NCBI GenBank assembly: GCA_033032175.1 | Contig: CM065304.1 | Coordinates: 29,208,653 to 29,272,652 of the forward strand | DNA from: Saturnia japonica | Taxonomy: Eukaryota; Arthropoda; Insecta; Lepidoptera; Saturniidae | Direction of reading: 5' to 3' | Length of the DNA stretch: 64,000 nucleotides | Shown here: piece by piece, positions 13,789 through 25,200 of the stretch | How the letters are laid out: the number at the start of each line of letters is the position of its first letter | Position numbering within the stretch: the stretch's first letter is position 1 | Notes under the pieces: generated by a model | Seen by the model: only the letters and a program-made list of their open reading frames with translations | What the model was told of the DNA's origin: nothing | Database searches by the model: none | Translations under genes and position numbers: made by a program

Positions 13789-15218
13789 ATAACAGGATAT
13801 CAATCAGATAAATTCGGTAGAGTTGCGGGTTGCATGCCGGGCTATCGACAACTATCTTTTTACTTAACGCACTGCGATTACTAAGTATAAAAAATATGAC
13901 AACTTACTTAAAAAAGTCAAGTCGCTCGCCTTCCTGATTTATTGTTAAAACATTAGAAACGCCTCCGAGACGCCATGTCCCATACACCAAAACAAACACT
14001 ACGCCAAAATACATTAAAACTGTTTGAAGTGTGTCTGTCCATACAACTGCTTTTAAACCACCCTGTGGATCGAAACAACATTTTTATATTCATAGCAAAT
14101 AACTTTCGTAAAAAGTATAATATTTTTAAGCCATTCTCTCTCATAAATGTAAATATTTCGATCTGTATAAATTTATAATAGTATAAAAATATCTTCCCGT
14201 TTAAAATCTATATCAAGGCTGGCATTATAACAAAGATTTGCATTTGCCATAAGTTTGACATAAATTATTTTGCTTGCACACCATGATATTCAGTTATTCT
14301 TCAAAATTCATGCACTATTTAGCCATTTCATATCATGGAGGAAAGGTTGTAAATTGACTTACAAGTGTCGTGTAAAAAATACATACAATGCATACGATGG
14401 GTGTTATTAAATGTAGATTGATACCGGTAACTGAAAAAAAAATTAACGTGTATTCCTCCATTACATACAGCGTATAAATAAGTGTAAAATAATTTCAATA
14501 AAACATATTTATACCTTGACTGAACGCTAATGCCGGCACATAGATCACTATTGGTATATACAGCATCATTTTGATTATAAATATAACTGATCCTAATAGT
14601 CGAACTCTTTGATTAAACCTCAATCGTAGATACTGTAAGAGTAGATTACATTTATTTTAATATACTGCATTAGAAATTATATAAAGAAAAACTTATGTTA
14701 GTGAATTACCTCATAAGTGGAAGTGATTTGTAAATTGTAGAAAACGGGTAAATAAATTATTGCTATCGTCAGAGATACAGCCCATTCCGATAGAACGATT
14801 GTCCAAAGTTGGGTTCCGTACGTGTACATTTCAGCGGGTAAACCAAGTAAAGATATACCGGATATGTAACTGTAAGAGATAATCAGAAGATAAGTATAAA
14901 TCAAATGATCTTTCTCTCTTACTGTGTAATCAATATTGTGCTTATTTCACACTTAAAGAAGTTAGTATTGTACCTTTTTAATTAATATTAAGTGTGCTAA
15001 ATATTTGTAATGTATTGAAATTAAATAAAAAAATACCTGGCTATCAGCGACATCGATATGGGAAACATACCCATTGTTTTTCCACCCATCAGATACTCAG
15101 CCGTTGTGTTTTGCTTTTTATGTGCGAAAAATGCAAAATAAATACCGATCAATGCAGAAAGCAGCAACATTGCCCCGAAGACTATGTAATCTAACCAGTC
15201 GAAGTATACTACCGTCAT
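3375..15218 (-). CDS. SLC5-family sodium-coupled solute symporter, 12 exons, complete
   Basis: Exons in transcript order: 15218-15037, 14869-14710, 14632-14515, 14430-14363, 14062-13908, 11726-11586, 10479-10261, 9939-9812, 8335-8193, 7208-7024, 6047-5927, 3563-3375. Every junction is GT/AG and the phases fit, giving 1809 bp and 602 aa. The start is ATG at 15218; an AATAAA overlaps the stop. The protein is a many-pass membrane symporter that moves a small solute with Na+. Seen: [14 protein letters not shown] and [10 protein letters not shown] in the first segments, the family signature [13 protein letters not shown] near residue 177, [10 protein letters not shown] near 346 and [11 protein letters not shown] near 395. 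These match the monocarboxylate/multivitamin branch (SLC5A8, A12, A6), and length is normal. The substrate cannot be read from sequence. The donor after exon 10 (AG|GTCC) is the weakest junction. Confidence 0.9.
3633..3812 (+). repeat. truncated dispersed repeat, 'cccgcggctttgttcgcg' type
   Basis: Starts with 'ttcccgcggctttgttcgcg', a variant of the conserved head found at many places in the window. It is cut short by a fuller copy beginning at about 3813. Confidence 0.5.
3813..4378 (+). repeat. dispersed lepidopteran-type repeat, near complete
   Basis: Head 'actagctggtatccgcgac' and tail 'cacatttataatattagg'. The same head/tail pair bounds copies at 15483-16040 and 55204-55390. It lies in the last intron of the SLC5 gene and codes for nothing recognisable. 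Confidence 0.6.
4413..5658 (+). mobile_element. fossil mariner transposon with recognisable ends
   Basis: Left end 'ggttgtttcgaaaattgttag' (4415-4435) and right end 'ctaacaatttttcgaatag' (5632-5650) are imperfect inverted repeats, each next to a TA. Between them, frameshifted pieces resemble mariner transposase: FREFKIGPG and [11 protein letters not shown] (4702 on), [11 protein letters not shown] with SEW near 5215-5270, and [13 protein letters not shown] near 5460-5500. Many frameshifts and stops show an old, dead copy. It sits in the SLC5 intron between exons 11 and 12, in the opposite orientation to the gene. Confidence 0.72.
6120..6450 (-). mobile_element. RTE-like LINE 3' fragment
   Basis: On the minus strand it reads [19 protein letters not shown], which matches the short conserved segment near the C-terminus of RTE/BovB-like reverse transcriptases, followed by a decayed end. 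Frameshifts and stops follow at once. It lies in an SLC5 intron. Confidence 0.55.
7330..7620 (-). mobile_element. Jockey-type LINE 3' end
   Basis: The minus strand reads [18 protein letters not shown], then [19 protein letters not shown] and GYYRVDHYV. This is the usual C-terminal tail of a Jockey-clade open frame 2 in Lepidoptera. Related tails are at 10790-11070 (plus) and 28690-28900 (minus). The copy is truncated at its 5' end. Confidence 0.65.
7640..7790 (+). repeat. dispersed repeat related to the unit of the 302-bp array
   Basis: 'gtatcttcgaaggtcaagg', 'aatgaaatta' and 'atccaaatcggctcataaac' parallel 'gtatcttcgaagttgaagg', 'agtgaaatta' and 'atccaaatcggtttaaaaac' at 48450-48550. It shows that the array unit derives from a dispersed element. 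Confidence 0.5.
8511..9660 (-). mobile_element. mariner transposon (D,D34D type), recently inactivated
   Basis: The transposase frame runs from the ATG at 9605-9603 to 8601 with no frameshift. It has two in-frame TAG stops, at 9264-9266 and 9108-9110, both at positions usually Trp in the family. Seen: [19 protein letters not shown], the helix-turn-helix region, TCDEK (first catalytic Asp), LLHENARPH (second position, Glu instead of Asp) and LAPTDYYFF (third Asp, 34 residues later). The left end 'ttaggtctttacctatgaaa' starts at 8511 after a TA; no matching right end was found. It resembles mori/cecropia-type lepidopteran mariners. It lies in the SLC5 intron between exons 8 and 9, on the gene's strand. 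Confidence 0.85.
10790..11070 (+). mobile_element. Jockey-type LINE 3' end with 3' UTR
   Basis: Begins [10 protein letters not shown] and continues into a 3' UTR with 'gagtttcttaccggttcttc' and 'ttcacaagagcc', ending 'aaattgaataaag'. That is the usual 3' end of lepidopteran Jockey elements. Only the tail is present, as expected of 5'-truncated insertion. Confidence 0.65.
12388..12500 (+). repeat. tRNA-derived SINE, 3' part only
   Basis: 'cctattacatgggacctaa', 'cggcgaactgtgg' and 'cctaacccttcgggg' match the 3' part of the SINE copies at 16318, 36232 and 37762. The tRNA-like head is missing. Confidence 0.6.
12776..13135 (-). mobile_element. RTE-type reverse transcriptase fragment
   Basis: The minus strand reads [17 protein letters not shown] and then, after a deletion, [26 protein letters not shown] and [13 protein letters not shown]. 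These are conserved segments of RTE-clade reverse transcriptase. The YADD segment and neighbouring sequence are gone. Confidence 0.7.
13136..13530 (+). mobile_element. RTE-type LINE C-terminal fragment, opposite orientation
   Basis: The plus strand reads [19 protein letters not shown], then in shifted frames [17 protein letters not shown] and EEAYVQQ. This is the C-terminal end of the same kind of element as its left neighbour but on the other strand, so the pair arose by rearrangement or by two insertions. Confidence 0.65.
13754..13790. repeat. poly-A and AT microsatellite
   Basis: A run of A followed by (AT)n, perhaps the tail of an old retroposon. Confidence 0.8.
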
Positions 15219-15482
15219 TTCGCGAACGGATGCCCGACGACCGAGTTAGATTTGCGTCCGTCCACTGAGACACTTAAACTCTATCTCGAGATACAATGAA
15301 TACTCTTCGAGCGGATCTTGCAGCTGTCATGTTGCTATATTTATTCTTAAAAGGATCTCCGACAGGCCCGGCCTATACGAGGGATTAGGTTAGATAATTG
15401 ACCAGTTACCGGTCTCGTCGCTTGTAGATTACTTCATTTATACACACACGTACATTATATACTGACCGGATTTTATTATTAG

Positions 15483-16040
15483 ACTAGCTGTGCCCCACGG
15501 TTTCACTCGTGTTAATTTTATTCGACAAACACCACGCCGCGCTGCCAACGCACCCGTGTATCATAATTGTTCTCACTTCTTGCAAGTACAAATTATTTTA
15601 TTTTTTCATTATCATTAACTGTGTCTAAATAACATGTTAATAAGGGGCTAATTTAAATTCATAAAATTGTCTATACGATGAAGTAACTTCTGTTCGTAAG
15701 GATTGCTCAATTGAAAAAGTCCTTAAAAGAATTTTTAATCTTTAACAACAAAAATAATCGCAAAATACCTTATTGTGGCTTATGTATAAGAGATAGCTGA
15801 CTCACGCAACTTCCTCTGCGTTACATAATGGAAGCTCTCAAAAGGAATAAATTTCCCCCGTTTTTGCAATATTTTTCATTTATACTCCGCTCCTATTAGT
15901 CGTAGCGTAATATTATATAGCCTATAGCCTTTCTAGATATATGGACTACCCAATACTAAAATAATTTTTCCATTATAACCAGTAGTTCCTGAGATTAGCG
16001 GGTTCAACCAAACCAACTCTTCAGATTTATAATATTAGTA
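15483..16040 (+). repeat. dispersed lepidopteran-type repeat
   Basis: Head 'ctagctgtgccccacggttt', tail 'agatttataatattagta'. Same head/tail type as 3813-4378. It lies just upstream of the SLC5 start codon, so it bounds the promoter region, which must lie mainly in 15219-15482. Confidence 0.6.
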
Positions 16041-16317
16041 TAAATAGGCATATGCTATTTTTAGATATACTAATGACCAATGTTTTTGTAGAACATTGTA
16101 TTTATGTATCATTAACCATTAAGCTAGAGCACACGGATAAATCTAGTTCGGGAGATCTTTCACTTTCGACTTACTAACAAAAATCAATGTTTAAGGCTAG
16201 CTGAGAGGTGTAGCCTAATGTTAGATAGCCTATTCCTAATCCGACTAGTAGCTCCAGATATTAGGGTGTTTAAACAAACAAATAAACAAAAACAAATCCG
16301 CTTTATTATATTATAGC

Positions 16318-16605
16318 ATATATATAGCAGTGGTCGTAAGCGCGACTGCTATGAGCGAGGTCCTGGGTTCGATTCCCAGGTCGAGCAAAGTGTTATTGGG
16401 GTTTTCCTATGAAATTCTCAGTAGGAGCTCGGAGTTTGGTTTCGTGCCCGATTATTGGCAATAGGCTCGTTCCCTATTACATGGGACCTAAAAACATACT
16501 CGGCGAACTGTGGGTGTACATTAAGTACACCTCTGACTAACCCTTCGGGGAATACAGATGTGGTGGTATGTATGTATATACTTAAATATGGGGGTATATG
16601 GAAAT
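16318..16605 (+). repeat. tRNA-derived SINE, nearly full length
   Basis: The tRNA-like head holds an A-box-like 'tagcagtggtcg' and the B box in 'cctgggttcgattcccagg'. The body contains 'gagctcggagtttggttt', 'cctattacatgggacctaa' and 'ctaacccttcggggaat'. Other copies: 12388 and 37762 on plus; 36232, 53556 and 57598 on minus. Confidence 0.75.
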
Positions 16606-19383
16606 CGCACATTATATCCTATAATTCCACTTTTATACATTTTACATAAGTTACTGACACTGATAAGTTATCTATTTTTACAAATAAAACAACGAAATTA
16701 GTTACTCTAGTTTATTGATTAAATACTTCTGGCAAACATTACAATTATGAATATTAAAACAATTTACAAATTGCATAGATAAAAGTTTTAACGTTGTTAT
16801 CGCTACTAGAGATATTGAATATTTTATACAATATTGAATTATGTATTAAATTAAAATATATAATACGTACTAAATAATGTCCCATAGAATAAAGTATATT
16901 CCAGTGAACACGTTACCTTAGTTTGACATCACTTTCACATCATAAAATATGTGTCATATTTGTTCACTAGAATAAATTCAGAGATAAAACGATATATACC
17001 ATAATTTTTTAAGAATGTTATTTTCTCCAGAGACACAACTCAATATTAAATAATATGATAATATGGGAAATATATATTTCTTAAGGCAATAGTTTAGAAT
17101 GAATGGGTAATTTCTGTTAAGCGCTAAAGGAATATTTTTGTATACATAGTTATGTCGCACTTACGGTAATTTTAATTTTAACCCTAAAGGTTTTTGACAT
17201 AGTTTTTATACAATAAGGTATATGATTTACAATAAGAAAAAACAGAATGTAATATACCTATATAATATGAACAAAAAATGAAATAATTTAACTGAACTTT
17301 GTATAGGTAATATTTGGTTTTTCCTACACATCATATTGTTTTTATAATTAGTATTTTAGTCTCATAATATTTAAAATTTACATAAATATCTTGACAAAGA
17401 TGAATATTTTAATAGGAAATTTCCTATTTAGGATAGGATTTTGTTCTGTTATGTATTCTAAAACGCATCTCTCGTCGCATTATTTTATTAATAATTTTTT
17501 CCAGGTACTACGGGACCCTGAATTTACTTTAAATTTACATGTTATTATTAATATTTGGATATAACTTACATTAAGTTTTATCTAATATATATTTTCCAAA
17601 AAAATGCTATCTTTACAGTGATTTCATTAATTAATATATCGTGTAATAAAATATACGATTAACATTGTAGCAATAATAATAATAATAATTTGTCCCATAT
17701 TACATAAATAATTTATATAAATACACAACTTATATGTATTAAAATAAAAGTGATAATAAACTGAAAATATTTTTTAAGCTTTATCTATGAAGTTTTATGA
17801 AATTTGTAAATATTTCAATGCAATAATATTTCTAGTAATAAAATCTACAATTCATTCATAGTAGGTGCATTATGCCGTGGCTATCTATATGTCGCCTTCC
17901 AATATTGTTAATAATACGTGTAGTTGATCGTTCAAGCAATTTCGTTCTCAAGAGGAACACAATGGACAAATGTGCCTCCGTCGTTTTTGACCGTGCAGGT
18001 TTACATGCCATTGACTGATACGATTGCAACTGCTTTAGTTACTTATTTATTATATATATAATACAATTATTAAATCCAATTGATTATATTACTAAATTTA
18101 GTTCTAAACATGCTATGTTTTCGTGCGATCGTTAGATAATTATTAGTATAGGAGAAAAAGAGTGAATAAAAAATGTTTTAAGCCAGATTAAACGCAGATT
18201 AGTTGAAGCATAATTAAATTATTAACTTCCCATATCAATATATTCAAAGGAATCACTAAAGATATCTGAACAACATTTGAAAACGTGTAATTTTTCATAG
18301 CACTACACATCTAATTCCGACAAATCTATTAGTTTTTATTATAACGCTACTCATGGTTCATTTATTAATGGTTATTTAATATATTTAAATCGACACCCTC
18401 GATCCCGTTGGGCTATTGATAATATAATATAATATAAAATACATAATATCTATATCGTCGAGTCTTATAGATAGGTATTTACGTTTCTGGTTTTACAGCT
18501 AATACTGATTGAATTAAATTCTATAACACATTTAATATAATATTTAACATAGTCTACGTTTTAAATGCTAAAATATCTAATATGTCAAACGGAGAACATC
18601 GGAGACTAATCACTGATCTATGATATTATATATTATTTATAATATGTATAATACCATCACAGATATTTACCATTTTGCTTATCACTTTCAACTCGAAACG
18701 TTATAGGTATGTACTCTAAATCCAGTACAATGCGTTACGGTGCAGAGATAAAAATTCCCGAAAACTGTATAAAATTTATGGACTATTATCCATACCTACT
18801 CAAAGTTTTCGGAAACTTTTAGAACATTCCCGTAGTTTATTGAAAATTTTTGATTTTATACCCAAGAGTTTTTATCCTAAATACAACTTCCTTTGCTTTA
18901 CCACGATATTTTGATAAATTACGCATACAAGATCATTAGTATCGGGCCATGAAGTACGCCGTCACTCCCGCTTGTCTATCTACAATCGAATTTTAACTGC
19001 CTATAAAATGACTACAATTAAACGTGACAGTATTTTTGAAAATGTTTTCAATGTTATTAACATTACGTCAACAACAATCCAATATTGATTTATTTTAGTA
19101 TTATCTTTATAATATTATGTAGAGTATGTATTCTTAAACTAAAACGATTATAAATTAAAATTAAATTTGATATGATTATAAACAATCGTTAATTATGAAT
19201 ATCATGCTTAATACCTCTGGTATAACTTCACATTTAGATCTAAATACTAACACATCTATATTATTACTTGCATAGGTGATATTATATTAAGCGCTAATAA
19301 TAAACTAATAACTAAGGTGGCCGTTACATATAAGATATATTGATAATATAATAAAGAATCGAGGGGTATATAAGTTTTTGCGT
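16606..19383. other. AT-rich intergenic, no gene seen
   Basis: Very AT-rich DNA with short runs such as (AAT)n near 17675. No supported exon, RNA gene or named transposon was recognised. Confidence 0.5.
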
Positions 19384-19598
19384 TTAAACATCGGCAGGAG
19401 ATGATAAATCGAATCTTGATCTTCTTCGATAATCTCGACCGGTAGATACTTGTCCTGATGAAGATCGCTGAAGTGAAGCTGACCTAGGTCGGGCGGTTTC
19501 CGGCTTACTCATTTTCACTTTGCTACCTCCAGTTGCTGGCTGCTTGCCTTTCAACGATGATACTGAGACCACGATTGATCTACTCACACCATCTTGTT
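19384..19598 (-). CDS. candidate terminal coding exon, Ser/Arg-rich
   Basis: After an acceptor (TTCACAG) the minus strand reads EQDGVSRSIVV when one G is carried over from the exon at 21159-21093, then a basic tail with RPRSASLQRSSSG and RRRSRFDLSSPADV up to the TAA at 19386-19384. It is open for 70 codons and the two exons agree in phase. It could be an alternative 3' end of the Kv-beta gene, which lies upstream on the same strand, or the end of another gene. No domain was recognised; tail RS/SP motifs look like phosphorylation sites, which is inference. Confidence 0.4.
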
Positions 19599-20097
19599 CT
19601 GTGAACCGAATGAGTCATGTATCATTTGGTAATCTCCCATACAATAAACATACTATACCGAACCGATACTTGAATTTTTATGAGCCGCCCTCATAAAACC
19701 AGCCAGAAAATTGCCATTCAACTCTATATAATGGTGAGTAAATCATAACTTAATAAATGCATCTGTTATAATATATGTTACTAATTGAATATGAAAGTGA
19801 ATGTTGATTCTATTGATCGTTATGTGATATGTGTACAATTTAACAAGAACAATCAATTGAAACACTTATTTTGTAGCTTTACACGTTTATTGCGAGCAGA
19901 AATTACTTGCCACTTTGTGCGCAGTGCGCTATCAAAATTATTTCACATGTTGCTCAGAACATAACTGAAGCATTATTGCGACTGCGAGAGTATTAATTAT
20001 ACTATTCTATAGATAGTTTATAAGACTGTAATAATACATCGTATTAAGTTGTTTAAGGGTGACTGAAACTTTTGACGCTGTAAATGATCATATTATA

Positions 20098-20460
20098 TAA
20101 CCTAGCAGTGCCCGTGGCTTCGCTCTCGTGAACTACAGAATGGCCGCGCGAATCTTGCTCCCCCGTTCCCGGCTATTTTAAAGACAAAAATTCTTATTGT
20201 GGGTGTTCCTTAGAAGATAGACGTATACTCTCGCTGACTTTTTTGTAAGTCTTTATATTGTCTACAATTATTTAGTACATTTTTTATCATCAGCTATCTA
20301 CCAGTGAAAGTTCCGTCAAAATCGGTCCAACCGTTTCGGAGATTACTCGGAACGAAAATGGGTTTTTGTTATAGGTATCGTATATACTTTCATATGCATT
20401 AAGTAAAAAGCAGTTATTTTAACATCACAAACCGACACTTCAATTTTATTAATTGTATAG
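20098..20460 (+). repeat. dispersed repeat, subfamily with 'aattgtatagatta' tail
   Basis: Head 'ctagcagtgcccgtggcttc', internal 'ggtccaaccgtttcggagat', tail 'aattttattaattgtataga'. Close relatives: 39643-40173 (minus, carrying a middle segment absent here) and 56078-56460 (plus). Confidence 0.65.
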
Positions 20461-21092
20461 ATTAAAATACTTAATCCTTTTTCTAATTAAAGGATCAGAA
20501 AGACTTAACGGGTCCATGAGATCCTTTCAACCTCATATAACACCAGAAATTTATATTTAAAATAAGCGACGTAATTAGTAGACGTTTTAACTAAAATGTT
20601 TAACTGTTGTTGGCTATGTTTGTTCCCCTTTTATTATGAAATACTGAAACAGCACAGGATATAAAATGGTTGATAACGAGAAGAGATGGTCCGATTCAAG
20701 TTACTGTGATAGGTTTTTACAATGTTCAAGGTAGTCATGATCACGCTAAATGTGTTCCTAGTTTACTTGATCGTTATTTTGCTGCGATAACAGAAATGTA
20801 CGTGAAATTGCCTGAGTGGTTAATTTAAATTCAACACACACTATTTATATTTAATTTAATATTAAAACTGTATTGGCTCTCACGGTGAAGAAAAAAATTA
20901 AGAAGAAATCTGTTAGTTAAAGAAATTATTTTGCAGTACGAACAACATACAGAAATATGGTTTTCACAGATGAGGTGTGGCAATTAGGCTCGTGTCATTT
21001 TTATCTAGAACAGGTATTTATCTGATAGTGGGTCAATAAAGGGTTTGTAATATTATTAAGTGTGTATTTTTGAATAGTAATAATATATTTAC

Positions 21093-21159
21093 CAAATCGT
21101 TTAATAACCTCTCCGGCGTTGTTAAGAAAGAATTTAGGTTTTGATCCTTTCACTGATTC
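21093..21159 (-). CDS. candidate internal coding exon
   Basis: Flanked by an acceptor (TTTACAG) and a donor (TTTG|GTAAAT). Open only in phase 0, reading ESVKGSKPKFFLNNAGEVI then KRF, and it hands phase 1 to the exon at 19598. No exon that ends in phase 0 was found to feed it, so its gene is not proven. It may belong to a third C-terminal form of the Kv-beta gene. Confidence 0.35.
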
Positions 21160-21776
21160 CTGTAAATATAAAGTATATTAAAGCATTACAGAATTTGTGA
21201 TATCATCCATATTTACGTGATTAAGGTTCTATTAAAACGACAAATCAATAATTGAAGAATTGACGGTGATTGATGGTTTTTCAATGTTGTAACATTATTA
21301 CTACGATATATTGGAAAATGTATCAATTAAAAAAAAAAGTATCCCAGGTAGTTGAAATATGAATGGCGTCAGGTATATACGATGTACGAGATTCAGATTT
21401 TAACGTTGGATTCTATAATCGAATGTCAACAGTAATGTATTACACACGTCTGTGCTAATAAACACCTATTTAATTTCCTTACACCTAAAGGCTTACGCAC
21501 ACGTCGTGTAATGCAAATACATATACTTAAATAAATTAATTGATTTAAAGTGTTGCTTTGGAGTTTAATAAGTAATAAGTTAATAGTAAGTCGTTAATTG
21601 AACAAGTATTGAACTGGTAACACTCTGTCTTTGAAATTGAAGTAGGTAACATTATCAATTACCGTTTTGTCATCACGTAAGAATAACTGACAGTTTAAAT
21701 TTTTAGTTAGTGAATTATGATTTACCTTTGATTTATTTGATTTGGAAGCTTTCTCGCTGCTTCCTAGCCACCATGG

Positions 21777-21888
21777 TCACTGAATGTCACAGAAGCCTCG
21801 TCCCGACTCCTTAGCGGGAGATGAGGCCTCGGCTTCACCAGCGTTGTCTTCAGGTTTTGGTGAGCCTGACGCGGACGCAGAAGCTCCA
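21777..21888 (-). CDS. alternative last coding exon of the Kv-beta gene
   Basis: The acceptor (TGAATCAG) starts the exon at 21888. It joins in frame to an internal donor of the main last exon (ATGAC|GTTAGT, exon end 22258), replacing the last residues with an acidic Ala/Ser/Glu-rich tail that begins GASASASGSPKPEDN and ends CDIQ before TGA at 21779-21777. That form would be 508 aa. The GC-richer composition stands out from the surrounding intergenic DNA. The donor GTTAGT is acceptable but not strong; transcript data would decide. Confidence 0.5.
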
Positions 21889-22241
21889 CTGATTCAATGA
21901 AATCAAAGTTGAACTTCTTTAGTATTTAGAATACAATACTAACTAAAGTTAAAATGAAATCAGTAGAGTGATATATTTTCTTTACATTATTTCGAGTACA
22001 CACGAACTAGGGATTGTAACATATATATGATATGGATATATAAATGGCGACCAATTAAAATAACCGTAAATATTTCTAATTTTTTAATATCCTTAAATCC
22101 TAAATAAATCTTTAGGAACTCAACTTAATTATTGGATTCATAAAATTTTACTAAGTACAGATAAATGTTACATATAACAATAGTTTTCTTGGTAAAGCAA
22201 GGCCAACAGAGTTTTTTGATTTTAATAAATAGATGTGATGG

Positions 22242-25200
22242 TTAGATTGAAACTAACGTCATATCGACGCGCACGGTGTTACTGTTTTGCTGATTGCGCA
22301 TTGCCAAAGTTGATACCATCGGTGGCCGCTGCGGTTTGTTCCCCAAAACTGCTTCAATCTCTGTCATAATTGACGGAGTCAATTGCGGAACAATCTGAAT
22401 GAAAAAAAACTCTCAATAAATATGTGAATTACAACGTTTAATTTGTTACGAATAGACTGAAAGAATGGAGCATTTTACCCTCTTTCTTTGCAAAATATCA
22501 TTCGCCTCCATTAACCTTCCCTTCATTTGTCCGCCACCGGGTTTGAATGTTTTTTATTTCTCCACAATACAATTAATTATAAAATTATTATTTCTAAAAG
22601 TCAATATTCGTTTCTTAACTACTTTGTTCTTATTACTTTGTTGATCATTATTAATAATTTTAATTACTAGATAGTTCTGTTTGAATGTTTATACCTACCT
22701 GCAAGGCGTGGATGTGTTCCTTGAACTGCTCAACGCTGTTTGCTCCAAGCAGAAGACAGTTGACCGATTCGTTTTTGAGACACCATGCCACTGCCAACTG
22801 GCTCATTGAGCAATCTACCGAATAAATAATCATAAAACTATTTATATTGTTTATCTGAAATAACATAAATGTAAATTACACGTTATTGATTCAACGCTCC
22901 GTCAGTCAGCAAAGGGGATAGAAAGAGAGGAAGATCTATCGAAAGTGCTCGATTTCATACAGTCAGAAATGCCTATGGCACATGCTTCTATGCTATTTAA
23001 TATGGTAACGGATTTAACGATACATAATTTTCACTTTGTGTTTATGTTCATTATGATTCAGTCTGGAAGTTCAGGGTTAAAATACTATAAACTCCCAGGA
23101 TATTCTGTTAAAATACTTACTTAGTAAATTAGCCAAACTCGATAAATCGCGAAGCTTATCTCCGTATGTGCGAGGCTCCTCTCCTGTGACTTGTTCCTTG
23201 CTTCCAGAGCTTCTAACCTAGTAAGTAATATTAAAAGATAAATTAGTAATGATGGTTAACTAACTACTTTTTAATTCGATTAGTTGACTCACTTCAGGAA
23301 CAGCTAAATCCTCCTCGCACCAGCTGAATGTGCTGTACTTTCGATTGAAACGGGACTTGGCGAAGATTCCAGTTATTTCTTCGCGGCCTTTCCCAGTTGT
23401 TATAGCAGACCAAACCATCATACCTAGTGACAAGGATTTTAAACATTATCCAGTTCATAACACTAGTATTATCTAAATGGAATTGAAAATATAAAACATG
23501 GCTCCAGTTCGCACGTGGTACAAATGAAACATCAGAAAACATAAAAGTATCTTGTTTAAAATCTCTTTTTATCAATCCTAAATCAGTGGTACTCGAACTA
23601 TCGACCACTCGTACTGTTTATACAACAGTGTGTAGAAGTCTAGTTGTCACACTGCTAGGCCAGTTGGATGACGATCATATTCGTCAAAATCAGGATTTTC
23701 ATTATCCGCGTACATTTTATCTCATTCACTCGCAGACTAAATCCTATAGATTTATGTGTTTGTCTCTTTTACGTTTCATCGTCTTTCAAATCACAACGGT
23801 GTAAGTTTTCTCTTAAATAGTGGCAATTCTTCATCAGTGGCAATTCTTCATCAATTTTAGATTAGTTAGTAAGTATAGAAAGAGGTCAGCAGATGTCAAC
23901 GTTGCTCGTCGGCTTATTACTTTGTCATAACATTTATGAACATTAATGTATTCAGTACAATAATTGTTATTTATGTTTTTTTTTTTAATTTCACTTACCG
24001 ACCCCAATTTTGTGGTACAATTCTGGCATATACAACTCAGGTTTCTCACGGCAGAACATATGATACTCAGTTTGTTCTACTATAGGCGTCACACAGTTGA
24101 ATTGTCTGCAGTTTGTGTACGCGTCCATTATCTACAAAAAAAAAATAGCAAAATTCAGACGTATCTTTATTTACTCCAATCTATTTACAATAGTTTTCCT
24201 GTATTATTCGTTGATATACTACCAATTAGATAAAATGTATTGGTGCAATCGATTAAACAATTAATCCATTCAGGCCACCATGATATACTTCAGAAGTATT
24301 TTATATAATGAACAAAATGTATAATATACCTCCGAGGGAGTCCAACGCGCCGTACCCCAATACATGATCCAACCTTGATTGATCACAAAATTCATAGCAC
24401 GAACCAATTCTGTATGAATGGAAATACAATTTTAATCGAATGCTTTCCTTAAATAATAATTATTGCAAATATACATTTTATTTAATAACTAGCTGCGGTC
24501 GCAGCTCCGCATGTCTTGTATTCAGAATTATTGTTAATGAAGATATAGTAGTAAACGCCACGCCACAAATGATAAAATATGATGCAAACTATTTTTATAA
24601 ATTTAGGACCCGTATTGACCATATTCAGGCAAATAAAGATATTGTATTGTATTGTAGAACATTTAAAAATGTTGATCAAAATGTATGCAGTAGTTTTTCG
24701 CGTGGTGCGCGTACAACGGCAAACCACAATAATTTTATTTCTATAGATTAGTAGTATTTAAACAATCACTGACCTTCCATTGGGCAAACGGGGTCGACTT
24801 TGTGCAGGAGCACTACATCTATATAGTCCACTTGAAGTCTGGCTAGTGACGATTTTACACTCTCAATAATATGTTTACGAGAGAGACCTCTTTCATCCGA
24901 CCTGAATTTTTTAGTAACCCTATCAGAATATGTCAGACAATGTCAAGTCTCGTACGCGCATGAGTACGCTCACTGTTTTGAATAAGCCCACATGTGGGAA
25001 ACATGGATTGTGTGGATTCGAGCTGCTCTTTTTATTAACTGACTTACTTCACTGAGCAGCTTATTCACCTGGGCGTTCTATTGTGCGAACGAGACTCAAA
25101 GAATATGTAAAGCATTAAAGTATAAAACATTTGTATCAATTATATTATCAGCAAGTTCAAAACAGCGCAGCGAGAGAACCAAGCTGGAAGCTTATAATAT

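Noticed and set aside
23294..23608. Minus-strand open frame of 104 codons
   Set aside because: It overlaps a Kv-beta exon (23423-23293) in a different frame; the correct frame reads [15 protein letters not shown].
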